Below, one piece after another: positions 33,481-44,861 of a stretch of 64,000 bases of DNA (position 1 is its first letter; the number at the start of each line of letters is the position of its first letter). The notes below the pieces were generated by a model. The model worked only from the letters and a program-made list of their open reading frames with translations, searched no databases and had not been told where the DNA came from. Location of the stretch: contig NC_011297.1 in assembly GCF_000020965.1 (NCBI RefSeq), positions 1,770,525 through 1,834,524 of the forward strand. Direction: 5' to 3'. Position numbers and translations under genes: made by a program. This DNA is from Dictyoglomus thermophilum H-6-12. Lineage in GTDB: Bacteria > Dictyoglomota > Dictyoglomia > Dictyoglomales > Dictyoglomaceae.

Positions 33481-34665
33481 TCAAGGTAAGAATTCTGGAA
33501 TATAGGTTTTTCCACCTTTTATAAGTTTTAAATTTTCAGGTAGAGAATTTATGTTGTTCAAAACCCTCTTTCTTATAGAGTCAATCTCCTCAAAATCTCT
33601 AACTATTTGTCCCTCCCTAATAAGAGGTTTTAAAAGAGGTCTTTTACCAGGAAGGAGTTCCGAATTAAAAAGCCTTATTGTATCGCTATAACCATTACCT
33701 CTATGTACTTGCTTCGCCCCAGGCATATTACCAACCTTAGCAACGGGATTTCCATCTACCTCTACGATCTTTAATGCAAAATCAATAACAGGTGCGTTAG
33801 CTACTCTCGTACCTACTCCAAAAGCATCAGCATAATCATAAAATCTCTCTACTTCATACTCATCTAAACCGCCACTTAAAAATATCTGAACATTACTAAA
33901 TCCTCTTCTCACAAACTCCCACTTTATATCTTTTATCAAATAAGCATAGTCTTTACTATCTATTCTTACCCCCGAAAGTTTCTCTTTTAATGCCTCTAAA
34001 GCATTTATCGCACCTATTGTGGGAGATCCATAAGTATCTACCAAAGCAATGCGTGGGACTTTGGGGTCTACATACTGATCAAAGGCTAAAAAGGCTTCTT
34101 TTTCATCTCCTATTATAAGGATAAGAGCATGAGGCATAGTACCCACAGGAGTTTTGAAAATATACTTAGCTCCAAGAACATTTGAAACTCCGTCAAAACC
34201 AGACACATAAGTACAATACTCAACAACAGGTGACAAAAAAGGATGTTGCCTTCTGGTACCAAAGCTATAAATTTTTTTATCTTTTGCAGCTATTCTTACC
34301 CTTGCCGATTTTGTGCCAATACCCGACATAAAAGAAATAAATCCAAGAATCGTAGTTTCATATCTTGCAAAATCTTTATACTTTCCCCTTATTTGTAATA
34401 CGGGCTCATATGGAAAAAATATTTCTCCTTCGTCCATAGCATAAACATCCACAGGTAAACCCTCTAAAAGTTTTGCTACCTCGTAAATTCCAAGTACAAC
34501 TCCAAACTGATAATTTTCATCGGGAAAACTCTTGGTAAAAAGCTCCATAACCACATCAGGGTTTTTACCCATACCTTCCAGAACTTCCTCTGTTCTTAAA
34601 AAATAAGCATCAGTATTTAGACCACTCTTTATCTCTTCGGGTTTTGCTATAAGAAATTCTTTCAA
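33481..34665 (-). CDS. pncB: Nicotinate phosphoribosyltransferase
   Basis: A 394-aa enzyme that joins nicotinate and PRPP to nicotinate mononucleotide in NAD salvage. Visible features: NTDAYFLRTEEVL near residue 18, the SFGTRRQHPF segment containing the catalytic His region, GTMPHALI, and DTYGSPTIGAINAL. The length fits the shorter archaeal/Thermotoga-type family. It lies 13 nt downstream of a nicotinamidase-like gene, which would supply nicotinate. Confidence 0.9.
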   Translation of the reverse strand: MKEFLIAKPEEIKSGLNTDAYFLRTEEVLEGMGKNPDVVMELFTKSFPDENYQFGVVLGIYEVAKLLEGLPVDVYAMDEGEIFFPYEPVLQIRGKYKDFARYETTILGFISFMSGIGTKSARVRIAAKDKKIYSFGTRRQHPFLSPVVEYCTYVSGFDGVSNVLGAKYIFKTPVGTMPHALILIIGDEKEAFLAFDQYVDPKVPRIALVDTYGSPTIGAINALEALKEKLSGVRIDSKDYAYLIKDIKWEFVRRGFSNVQIFLSGGLDEYEVERFYDYADAFGVGTRVANAPVIDFALKIVEVDGNPVAKVGNMPGAKQVHRGNGYSDTIRLFNSELLPGKRPLLKPLIREGQIVRDFEEIDSIRKRVLNNINSLPENLKLIKGGKTYIPEFLP

Positions 34666-34678
34666 TTCTTTATTCCTC

Positions 34679-35221
34679 CTATCTCTCCAATATTTCTAAT
34701 AATTCTTGTGTAGTATATATTTTCGCATTATGAATATCTTTCATATATTTTAAAGCCCTCTCATGTTCCTCAGGAACAAAAGAAGCTGTAGCATCAGAAA
34801 CCACTATAACCTCAAAACCTCTAAAAAAGGCATCGGCGGAATTATGAAGTACACAAATATGGGTGCTTGTACCTGTTAATATTACTGTATCCACATTCAA
34901 ATTCCTAAGAACTTCCTCAAGATTAGTCTTATAAAATCCACTATATACTTTCTTTTTAATTACATAATCGCCCTCTTGAGGAGAAAGTTCAGGAATAATC
35001 TCAGAACCTTTATCTCCTTCCATAGCATGTTTTCCCCATAGAGAAAGTTCTTTATCTTCTTCTGTGTGAGCATCCCGCAAATAGATTACTGGAATATTCT
35101 TTTCATGAGCCTTATCAATAAGAAGTCTAATATTAGGAACAATCCCTTGAGCATAAGGATTACCAAATTTGCCAGTTACAAAATCAACCACCATATCTAC
35201 AATTATCAATGCAGGACGCAC
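34679..35221 (-). CDS. pncA: Nicotinamidase / isochorismatase-family hydrolase
   Basis: About 180 aa from GTG 35221, chosen because GGAGG lies 8 nt upstream; an ORF to 35293 would add an implausible N-terminus. The Asp-Lys-Cys triad is readable: IIVDMVVDF (Asp), VIKKKVYSGF (Lys) and GTSTHICVLHNSADAF (Cys). The product splits nicotinamide to nicotinate and ammonia. Next to pncB, this role is well supported by context; another isochorismatase-type substrate is possible. Confidence 0.85.
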   Translation of the reverse strand: MRPALIIVDMVVDFVTGKFGNPYAQGIVPNIRLLIDKAHEKNIPVIYLRDAHTEEDKELSLWGKHAMEGDKGSEIIPELSPQEGDYVIKKKVYSGFYKTNLEEVLRNLNVDTVILTGTSTHICVLHNSADAFFRGFEVIVVSDATASFVPEEHERALKYMKDIHNAKIYTTQELLEILER

Positions 35222-35332
35222 TTTCACCACCTCCCCAAAATCCCACCAATTTGATACTATTATAGCAAATAATAAGGGATGGCATAAAGCCACCCCTTTT
35301 AACCCAAGTCTATAATTAAAAGCAAAATAAAA

Positions 35333-35410
35333 TTATTTCTTACCCTTTGTAAAATACCAAATTACAAGAATAATAACAATTACGATCAGTGCCCACCAAT
35401 ACCATGCCAT
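35333..35410 (-). CDS. 25-residue Trp-rich membrane peptide
   Basis: ATG 35410 is preceded by AGGAAAGGGGGG, a very strong Shine-Dalgarno. The 25-residue product begins MAWYWWALIV, has a run of Ile/Val forming a single membrane helix, and ends WYFTKGKK. Small size, strong ribosome site and clean topology (positive C-terminus) suggest a real small membrane protein. It lies between pncA and yjbQ on the same strand. Function unknown. Confidence 0.55.
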   Translation of the reverse strand: MAWYWWALIVIVIILVIWYFTKGKK

Positions 35411-35444
35411 TTACTATCCCCCCTTTCCTAAATTATGCTTAATT

Positions 35445-35849
35445 CTAATCCCTATCTTCTATTATGTCAATCCAAAGCTTTCTATATCTTGGACCATCAA
35501 ATTCTGCAAGAAATATCCCCTGCCAAGTACCAAGTTTTAATTTTCCATCTCTAATAAAAACGAAGGTATTAACTCCAACTATAGTAGATTTAATATGAGC
35601 TGGAGAATTTCCTTCTAAATGGGTATATGGTAAATTTTGGGGAACTATCCTCTCATAAGTATTTAATATATCCCTCACAACGCTTGGATCATAATTTTCA
35701 TTTATTAAAATTCCACAAGTAGTATGAGGCACATAAATAAAACAAATTCCATTCTTTATCTTACTCTCTTTAACAACCTCTTCTATCCTTTCAGTGACAT
35801 CCACAAGGGCAGTTTTCTGAGGTGTAGATACAGATATTTCATAAAACAT
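35445..35849 (-). CDS. yjbQ: YjbQ family protein (UPF0047)
   Basis: A 134-aa protein of the YjbQ/UPF0047 family, which has weak thiamine-phosphate synthase activity in E. coli. Conserved: YVPHTTCGILINENYDPSV, HLEGNSPAHIKSTIVG with metal-binding His, and GTWQGIFLAEFDGPR. The full length is present. It is divergent from rtcB. Confidence 0.92.
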   Translation of the reverse strand: MFYEISVSTPQKTALVDVTERIEEVVKESKIKNGICFIYVPHTTCGILINENYDPSVVRDILNTYERIVPQNLPYTHLEGNSPAHIKSTIVGVNTFVFIRDGKLKLGTWQGIFLAEFDGPRYRKLWIDIIEDRD

Positions 35850-35895
35850 TACCCCTTTTTCCTCCTTTCCTTATTTCTTTTAAAGATATTTCCAT

Positions 35896-35901
35896 TATAA
35901 T
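35896..35901 (+). promoter_or_regulatory. -10 box of the rtcB gene
   Basis: TATAAT, 25 nt before the ATG at 35927, with GGAGGTGAT as Shine-Dalgarno in between. No clear -35. Confidence 0.45.
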
Positions 35902-35926
35902 AAATTATAGGCGGAGGTGATATATT

Positions 35927-37387
35927 ATGGGCAACGAATGGAAAGGAAAAATCATTAAGATAGATGACTATAGATTTATGATTCCAAAAGACTATAAGCC
36001 TTTAATGAGAGTAGATGGGATAATTTTTGCTGATGACAAACTTATGGAGGATATTCTTAAAGATCAATCTCCTGAACAAGTAGCAAACGTAGCATCACTT
36101 CCTGGTATAATTAAACATTCTTTAGCAATGCCTGATATTCATTGGGGGTATGGCTTCCCCATTGGCGGAGTAGCTGCTATGAAGAAAAAAGGAGGAGTCA
36201 TATCTCCAGGAGGAGTTGGGTATGATATTAACTGTGGAGTCAGACTTATAAGAACAAATCTTACTAAAGAGGATGTAGTGCCAAGGCTTAAAGAACTTGT
36301 AGATGCCTTATTTGATAAAATACCCGCAGGGGTAGGTTCTGAAGGAGATCTAAGAGTAAAAGGAAAAGAACTTGATGAAGTCTTAGAAAAAGGAGCTCAA
36401 TGGGCTGTAAAACAAGGATATGGATGGAAAGAAGATTTAGAACATATAGAAGAAAGAGGAAGATTAATTTATGCTAATCCGGATAAAGTCTCGAAAAAAG
36501 CAAAAGAAAGAGGAGAATTCCAACTTGGAACCCTTGGATCAGGTAATCACTTTCTTGAAGTACAAGTAGTAAGTAGAATCTTTGAGCCAGAGATTGCAGA
36601 TAAACTTGGTCTATTCCCTGATCAGATAGTAGTAATGGTACATACAGGATCCCGAGGATTAGGACACCAGGTAGCAGAAGATTACATTAGGGTAATGAAA
36701 GGTGCAATGAAAAAATATGGAATTGAAGTACCTGATATCCAACTTGCTTGTGCTCCTTTTGACTCTCCCGAAGGGCAAGATTACTTCTCAGCAATGTGCG
36801 CTGCTGCAAACTTTGCATGGGCAAATAGACAAATGATTACTCATTGGGTAAGAGAGGTATTTGAAGAAATATTTAGAGAAAGTGCAGAATCCCTTGGTAT
36901 GAAGTTAATATATGATGTAGCCCATAATATTGCAAAACTTGAAGAACACGATGTAGATGGAAAACTTGAGGAGGTAGTAGTACATAGGAAAGGAGCAACA
37001 AGAGCTTTTCCTGCTGGACATCCAGATCTACCAGAAGACTATAAAGATATAGGACAACCAGTAATAATTCCTGGAGATATGGGAAGATCATCTTTTGTTT
37101 TAATAGGTACTCAAAAAGCTATGGAACTTGCCTTTGGATCCACATGTCATGGGGCAGGAAGAACCCAAAGTAGAAGCCAACTTTTAAAAAGTGGAAGAAG
37201 GGCCTATGAAATTGAACAAGAGCTTTTAGAAAAAGGAATTCTGGTAAGAGCTGCTTCCAAATCCTCTCTTGTGGAAGAGGCCTCAGAAGCATACAAAAAT
37301 GTAGTAGATGTGGTTAATGTAGTTCACAATGCTGGACTTTCTAAGAGAGTAGCTCAGATGAAACCAATTGCTGTAATCAAGGGATAA
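35927..37387 (+). CDS. rtcB: RNA-splicing ligase RtcB
   Basis: A 486-aa RNA ligase that joins 2',3'-cyclic phosphate or 3'-phosphate ends to 5'-OH ends using GTP and Mn2+. Metal and guanylate residues are visible: GVGYDINCGVR (Cys), GSGNHFLEVQ (His), VMVHTGSRGLGHQ, DVAHNIAK and HRKGATRAFP with the nucleotidyl-acceptor His region, and CHGAGR. Strong Shine-Dalgarno before ATG 35927. No archease gene is adjacent. Confidence 0.96.
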   Translation: MGNEWKGKIIKIDDYRFMIPKDYKPLMRVDGIIFADDKLMEDILKDQSPEQVANVASLPGIIKHSLAMPDIHWGYGFPIGGVAAMKKKGGVISPGGVGYDINCGVRLIRTNLTKEDVVPRLKELVDALFDKIPAGVGSEGDLRVKGKELDEVLEKGAQWAVKQGYGWKEDLEHIEERGRLIYANPDKVSKKAKERGEFQLGTLGSGNHFLEVQVVSRIFEPEIADKLGLFPDQIVVMVHTGSRGLGHQVAEDYIRVMKGAMKKYGIEVPDIQLACAPFDSPEGQDYFSAMCAAANFAWANRQMITHWVREVFEEIFRESAESLGMKLIYDVAHNIAKLEEHDVDGKLEEVVVHRKGATRAFPAGHPDLPEDYKDIGQPVIIPGDMGRSSFVLIGTQKAMELAFGSTCHGAGRTQSRSQLLKSGRRAYEIEQELLEKGILVRAASKSSLVEEASEAYKNVVDVVNVVHNAGLSKRVAQMKPIAVIKG

Positions 37388-37394
37388 AAAATCA

Positions 37395-37417
37395 GGGGGA
37401 AGGTTTTTCCTTCCCCC
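37395..37417 (-). terminator. Intrinsic terminator between rtcB and the PorV-like gene
   Basis: A 9-bp stem, GGGGGAAGG / CCTTCCCCC, with a T5 loop. On the minus strand the stem is followed by TGATTTTTT, a good terminator for the minus-strand gene ending at 37424. On the plus strand the T-tract is weak, but it may also stop rtcB transcription. Confidence 0.75.
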
Positions 37418-37423
37418 TTAACT

Positions 37424-38299
37424 CTAAAAACTCATATTCAAGCCAACTCTATGATAAACTCCCCCAAGTCTTAATGAATATAACATGGCGTAATCAAGAG
37501 CTATATTATCCTTCTTAAATCCAATCCCAAAAGTAGGAGAATCTATGTTCCATCCTAACCTAACAGCTAAATTTTTATTTATAATATATTCTCCTCCAAC
37601 ATGATAAGTTAAATCGGGAAAATCAACATCACCTGCTATGGTAAATCTATCTGTTTGATACGAAATACCTGCTTTAACTGTTGTAGATACACTCTCATGA
37701 TAACCTTCTTCACCATTATACCAATATACATTACTGTACAAATTGTAAACAGTAACTCCAATTTTAAAATTATGTGTAAGTCTAAAAATTAACCCCAAAT
37801 CCAAGCCTATGCCATCTCCAACATAAGGCTGAGGTAATGAAACCCAAAGCCTCTTTATATTAACACCTAAGGCAAGATTATTAAATAAAATCTTTGCCGC
37901 AGAATAACTAATTACATTTTCTGAATAAGAAACTCCTAAATCCTCTTGAGGCGCAATACGGGTATAATAAATTGCAGAGGCCCAAAGACCATTGTCTGGA
38001 ACTGCGAAAGAAAGTAAATTACCCGTCATATTTACCTGTCCGAAGCCCAAACTATCAGGAACTAACCCTATATATTGATAAGATATTAAAAGCTGCGAAT
38101 TTGGCAATCTTGCTGCAAAAGCAGGATTATATGTTGCGCCATTAATATCTCCTTCAACAGCTACAAAAGCACCCCCCATACCTATTGCCTTTGGACTCCA
38201 CCCCGTAGTAGGACCCTCAGTAAAGCTACCAAAAACCTGAGCATAGCCTATAGAAAGAACTCCCAATAATAATATGGTTAAAACAAACAATTTTCGCAT
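37424..38299 (-). CDS. PorV/PorQ-like outer-membrane beta-barrel protein
   Basis: A 291-aa protein with a signal peptide (residues 1-20, GYAQ). AIGMGGAFVAVEGDINGATYNPA is the typical start of PorV/UPF0164-like barrels. The rest alternates in short amphipathic strands and ends with an aromatic residue (LNMSF), as outer-membrane barrels do. It lies next to a large secreted protein with a FlgD-like C-terminus, a pairing seen with cell-surface export in other diderms. The role is inferred. Confidence 0.65.
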   Translation of the reverse strand: MRKLFVLTILLLGVLSIGYAQVFGSFTEGPTTGWSPKAIGMGGAFVAVEGDINGATYNPAFAARLPNSQLLISYQYIGLVPDSLGFGQVNMTGNLLSFAVPDNGLWASAIYYTRIAPQEDLGVSYSENVISYSAAKILFNNLALGVNIKRLWVSLPQPYVGDGIGLDLGLIFRLTHNFKIGVTVYNLYSNVYWYNGEEGYHESVSTTVKAGISYQTDRFTIAGDVDFPDLTYHVGGEYIINKNLAVRLGWNIDSPTFGIGFKKDNIALDYAMLYSLRLGGVYHRVGLNMSF

Positions 38300-38322
38300 A
38301 CTTAAGACCTCCTATTTCCTTA

Positions 38323-41300
38323 TTACTTTATCAAAACAATTCCTTTAAATTTCACTTTTGTTGCTCCTGAACTTTCTTTAATAGTTACTTTTATAAGGTA
38401 ATATCCATTAGGAAGTAATCTACCTAAATTATCCTTTCCATCCCATATAACTGTATCTATCGCTTGAGGAGTATTAAAGGTATGGTTATAAATAGTTTTA
38501 ACTAATTTTCCGTTCATTGAATAAATATCTATGGTGACCTCTGTTATATTCCCCGATGTTGCTTGGAACTGGAAGTCTATCCTTAAATTACCTTTCTTAG
38601 GCGAGAAGACCGAAGGAGAAACCACAAGATCTCCTGTAGGCTGAGCTGATTCTAAGTTAAGAGTAAATGTATATGTCTCATCAAGAGAATTACCAGTTCT
38701 ATCGGTCACTTTTAATATCACTGTATATATTCCTTTTGTCCAAGTATAAGAGGAAACATTCACCCTTAAAGTAGCAGTTAAGTAATCCTGCGATACTTGA
38801 TAAGTGTAGGTTCCTACGTCAATTCCCGAAGGATCTTTAAGTTTCAAATAAGTTTTTCCAAGATCAACATCTATTCCTGATGTGCTGTCCTTGACTTCCA
38901 CTGATATTTGAGATGGAGGAATAACCAATGTGGCTCCCTTACTTGGTGAGGCTGATGTTATGTAAGGCTTAGCTCTATCTAATATAAAATATGTAGAAGT
39001 CGATGCTACATTTCCAGCATTGTCATACAGAGTGATATTTAAATCATATCTACCATCTTCAGACAAGATTTCTGAAGACAAGATTGCATATAACAAATTC
39101 TGAGAAGGATCCTTTTCAAATTTAAGACTAGTACTCCCCGAAGGAGAAGAAATATTTAAGCTTGATCTATCAAGATCTATTCCACTTCCAGTCTCTAAAT
39201 AGACAACAGAAACCCTATCAACCTTTGGAACTAGCCCTGTTGGGGCTACAGAAATGATTGTAGGTTTTGTAAAATCTACAGAAAATCTTATACTTGTAAA
39301 AAATGAGTTTCCTAATATATCTGTAGCCTTTATTATAAGATAATAATCACCATCACTCCAATTAAATCCGTTAGGAATATTGAGAATAAGAGTAGCACTA
39401 TTAGTATAAGTCGAATTAGTAGGATCATAAGTATAAGTTGAAGTAATCTCAGGGCCTGCTATGACTTCAGTACCTCTTAACAATTTAAGAAAAGTATTAT
39501 TTGAGGATAAATCAATTCCAACTCCATCATCCCTAACAGTTACTTGTACTTGACTAACTGTATAATTAATACAAGTATAACTTAACGATGAACTAACTAC
39601 GTATGGTGGCGTAGTATCAAGGATAAAGGAAGAATTAGTGAAAGTAGCATTTCCTGCCTTGTCAACCAGATAAACACCCAAATTATAAACTCCATCTTTC
39701 AACTGAAGATCATTTGGAATATCAGCAATAGCTAAACTCGAAGAAGTTTTAGATTTATTGAAAACCAATTTCCGAGAAGCACCATCAGGCAAAAGCAACT
39801 CGATATGAGATCCTACAGGAGGATATGGATAATTATCCCATAGGTTAAGTCCAGAACCAATATCCTGGTATTGAACCTCAATCTCCGAAACTTTGATTAC
39901 AGCATTTTTAGGAGAAATATCAATTATCTGAGGAGCAGAATTATCAATTATAAAACGAGATGTAACAAGTTCTCCTTTATTACCCTTTTTATCTACTGGA
40001 ATCACCTCAATTGTGTAATAGCCAGATGTTAATGTGGCTGCAAATGTCCAATATAAGGTATCAACCCCATTATTCGACTGAATACCTCCTACATATCTCC
40101 CAATAGTATCTTTTACCCTAATAGTAGACATGTCTAAATCAGGCCCCACACCATTCCCATCATCTAATATGGCAGAAACCACCTTAATATCACTTACTAA
40201 GCTTCCATCTTTAGGAGAAATTGTAAGTACTTTAGGAGGAGTCGTATCTTCAGGAAGAGTGATTATCTCGCCTAAAACCACATTAGTAGTCAATGGTTTT
40301 AAAGGAACTGAAATTATAGCACCATTTGAAGGATCAAGAATTGTATAAGTAGCCTCTAAAACCACTTTGTATTCTCCCACAGGATTACCCAAAACCTTAT
40401 ACCACCAAGAACCCGTATATGTAGGATCTTCCTTAACTAACTCTAGATCTTTCTCACCGTACCAATAAAAAACAGTGGTAGAAGTAACGTTATCATACTG
40501 AAAACTCCTTACATAATTGGCTTTTGTATCGTAAATGCTTATTTTTATACTTGGGATTGTAGAATTAGGTGGATCCGTATTAAAAGTTATGCCTACCCCT
40601 CCTATAACTATACCAGATTGATCAAGATAGTAAGAAGGGGTCAAATTAAAAAATGGATTATTAACAAAATAAGAATATGAAAGAGTATATGTAGCATCGG
40701 GTCTTAATGAAGAGCTAAAAGGATTAGGAGTAGCTATTAGGCTATTTATACTGATATCAGGTATGTCTAAAATAAGTTTACCAGTTGCGGAATTTGTATT
40801 CCCTGCGTAATCTGTCGCTGTGATTGTATAGATAACTATCCCCTCTCCTGCTAATGTGCTACCAAAATATCCATCCCATTCAAGATTATATGTACCATCG
40901 TTAGGACAAACTCTTCCATTCCAGTCGGGAACTGTGTAAACACTATTATTACTGTCTCTTAATGTAACAGTAACTGTAGCATACTCACTTAAATAAAACG
41001 AAATAGTAACCTTGTCTCTAAAACCATCACCATCGGGAGAAAATGGATTTGGAATTGCCGATAAATTTTCAATAGATGGTTTAGTTTTATCTGCTTTAGC
41101 AGAACCAATAGTGGAGGTATAAAGATTATTGTTAGCAGTAGTACTTATAACATAGCTGTAAAGCACTCCATCTTTTGTATTTGTATCTACGTAAGTATTA
41201 GTACTAACCGAAGTATACACATAAGCTGGATAGGGATTTCCTGCTCCCTCTATCCTATAAATTGTATAAGACGTAGCTCCCGGTACAACATCCCATCTAA

Positions 41301-41457
41301 GTTCTATTCTTCCACCAGAAAGAGGCTTTGGATAACCAGAAACCCAAGATATGGTTTGAGCATAGGATATGGAAAAGAGTAATAAAATAACAAAAAACAA
41401 AAGAATTAGAATATTTTTATAGTTTGAAGAATTTATCCCCATCTTCATCCTCCCCAA
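38323..41457 (-). CDS. Large secreted protein with Fn3, Ig-like repeats and FlgD-like C-terminus
   Basis: A 1044-aa protein: signal anchor at about residues 13-33; a fibronectin-III-like domain (GGRIELRWDVVPGATSYTIY); then several ~95-residue Ig-like modules. Each module begins near ...SP.... and contains a DxGSGxDL-type turn (YQDIGSGLNL, YLETGSGIDL, VKDSTSGIDV). The last ~90 residues are a FlgD-Ig-like domain (VIWDGKDNLGRLLPNGYYLIKV), of the kind found at C-termini of surface-exported proteins. It is cotranscribed with the PorV-like gene 23 nt downstream. Probably a surface or adhesion protein. Confidence 0.75.
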   Translation of the reverse strand: MGRMKMGINSSNYKNILILLFFVILLLFSISYAQTISWVSGYPKPLSGGRIELRWDVVPGATSYTIYRIEGAGNPYPAYVYTSVSTNTYVDTNTKDGVLYSYVISTTANNNLYTSTIGSAKADKTKPSIENLSAIPNPFSPDGDGFRDKVTISFYLSEYATVTVTLRDSNNSVYTVPDWNGRVCPNDGTYNLEWDGYFGSTLAGEGIVIYTITATDYAGNTNSATGKLILDIPDISINSLIATPNPFSSSLRPDATYTLSYSYFVNNPFFNLTPSYYLDQSGIVIGGVGITFNTDPPNSTIPSIKISIYDTKANYVRSFQYDNVTSTTVFYWYGEKDLELVKEDPTYTGSWWYKVLGNPVGEYKVVLEATYTILDPSNGAIISVPLKPLTTNVVLGEIITLPEDTTPPKVLTISPKDGSLVSDIKVVSAILDDGNGVGPDLDMSTIRVKDTIGRYVGGIQSNNGVDTLYWTFAATLTSGYYTIEVIPVDKKGNKGELVTSRFIIDNSAPQIIDISPKNAVIKVSEIEVQYQDIGSGLNLWDNYPYPPVGSHIELLLPDGASRKLVFNKSKTSSSLAIADIPNDLQLKDGVYNLGVYLVDKAGNATFTNSSFILDTTPPYVVSSSLSYTCINYTVSQVQVTVRDDGVGIDLSSNNTFLKLLRGTEVIAGPEITSTYTYDPTNSTYTNSATLILNIPNGFNWSDGDYYLIIKATDILGNSFFTSIRFSVDFTKPTIISVAPTGLVPKVDRVSVVYLETGSGIDLDRSSLNISSPSGSTSLKFEKDPSQNLLYAILSSEILSEDGRYDLNITLYDNAGNVASTSTYFILDRAKPYITSASPSKGATLVIPPSQISVEVKDSTSGIDVDLGKTYLKLKDPSGIDVGTYTYQVSQDYLTATLRVNVSSYTWTKGIYTVILKVTDRTGNSLDETYTFTLNLESAQPTGDLVVSPSVFSPKKGNLRIDFQFQATSGNITEVTIDIYSMNGKLVKTIYNHTFNTPQAIDTVIWDGKDNLGRLLPNGYYLIKVTIKESSGATKVKFKGIVLIK

Positions 41458-41496
41458 GGCTTAAATGATATTTGAATTATTATATCATATTTCCTT

Positions 41497-41526
41497 TTGA
41501 CACAGTCTTGTTCTTTCTGATATAAT
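41497..41526 (+). promoter_or_regulatory. Consensus promoter of the glpP gene
   Basis: Perfect TTGACA (41497-41502), an 18-nt spacer ending in TGA, and perfect TATAAT (41521-41526), i.e. consensus -35 with an extended -10. It is 50 nt before the ATG at 41577. This is the best promoter in the window. Confidence 0.85.
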
Positions 41527-41576
41527 GAAAGCAAGGATATATAAGGTTTTAAAATCTCTTTTAGAGAGGGGATAAA

Positions 41577-42164
41577 ATGGAAAAGAAAAGAATTTCAAAA
41601 GAAGAGTTTCTTGAAGTTCTTAAAAGTAATCCTATTATAGCAGCCGTCAGAGAAGAAGAAAGACTCTCACAAGCACTACAAAGCAAATCAAAAGTTCTTT
41701 TCCTCCTTAAAACTAACGTATTGACTCTTCCTAATGTAGTTCAAGAAATTAAATCTCACGGAAAGCTAGTTTTTATACATTTAGACCTTTTAGAGGGTTT
41801 AGCTCAAGATAAATATGCCTTAAGGTACTTAGGGGATGTGGTAGGTATTGATGGTGTAATAACCACAAGGGCAAACCTAATTCAACAAGCAAAAGCAGAA
41901 GATTTGATAGCTATTCAGAGGTTCTTTGTGCTGGACTCCTCTGCCCTCGCCACAGGAGTAAAAATTATGCAGTCAGCAGAACCTGACATGGTAGAAATTC
42001 TTCCTGGAATTATCTTTATTCATTTAGGAGAGGAATTAAGAACACAAATTCCCTATCCACTTATAGCAGGTGGATTAATTAGAACTCCTGAAGAGGCAAG
42101 AGATATCTTAAAGGCAGGAGCTACTGCAGTATCTACAACCTCGGTTACTTTGTGGAATATGTGA
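41577..42164 (+). CDS. glpP: Glycerol-3-phosphate-responsive antiterminator, GlpP family
   Basis: A 195-aa TIM-barrel RNA-binding regulator of the GlpP family. Family segments: NPIIAAVREEERL at the start, VFIHLDLLEGLAQDKYALRYL, GVITTRANLIQQAK, EILPGI and AGGLIRTPEEARDILKAGATAVSTT. In Bacillus it binds glycerol-3-phosphate and prevents termination upstream of glpFK/glpD. No glycerol gene is nearby, so the target is elsewhere. Its 3' end overlaps the convergent epsilon-subunit gene by 20 nt. Confidence 0.9.
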   Translation: MEKKRISKEEFLEVLKSNPIIAAVREEERLSQALQSKSKVLFLLKTNVLTLPNVVQEIKSHGKLVFIHLDLLEGLAQDKYALRYLGDVVGIDGVITTRANLIQQAKAEDLIAIQRFFVLDSSALATGVKIMQSAEPDMVEILPGIIFIHLGEELRTQIPYPLIAGGLIRTPEEARDILKAGATAVSTTSVTLWNM

Positions 42165-42588
42165 CAGATTGGGATAATTTAAGCGCCTTCTGTTTTAAGT
42201 AATTTAAGAGAAGGCTTTTTCTGAGCTCTTCTCTTTCTCTATAATTTTGAGCTTGATTTAATCTATTCTTAAGCTCAGTTTCTTCTTTTTTAAGCTCTTC
42301 TTCATTTAATTTTTCTCCTAATTCTCCATATTCTGTAATTATATATACTTTGTCTTTGGCAACCTCCATAAATCCTTCAGAAACCATTAGGAAAATTATT
42401 CTATTCCCACTTTTTGCCTTAATAATTCCCGGTACAACCCTTGCTAAAGTATTAACATGTCCGGGCAAAATACCTACCATACCATCTTCTATAGGCACGC
42501 TAACCCCATCAACAAATCCTCTAAATACCATTTTGGTTGGGGTACTTAATTCAAGATATAATCTTTTACTTGAGGTTTCTCTTTTCAT
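42145..42588 (-). CDS. atpC: ATP synthase epsilon subunit
   Basis: A 147-aa epsilon subunit. The N-terminal beta-sandwich (LELSTPTKMVFRGFVDGVSVPIEDGMVGILPGH) is followed by a charged two-helix C-terminus (KLNEEELKKEETELKNRL). It is the last gene of the ATP synthase operon, 1 nt after atpD, and its tail overlaps glpP on the other strand. Confidence 0.95.
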   Translation of the reverse strand: MKRETSSKRLYLELSTPTKMVFRGFVDGVSVPIEDGMVGILPGHVNTLARVVPGIIKAKSGNRIIFLMVSEGFMEVAKDKVYIITEYGELGEKLNEEELKKEETELKNRLNQAQNYREREELRKSLLLNYLKQKALKLSQSVTYSTK

Positions 42589-42589
42589 A

Positions 42590-44832
<2,243 letters not shown>

Positions 44833-44861
<29 letters not shown>

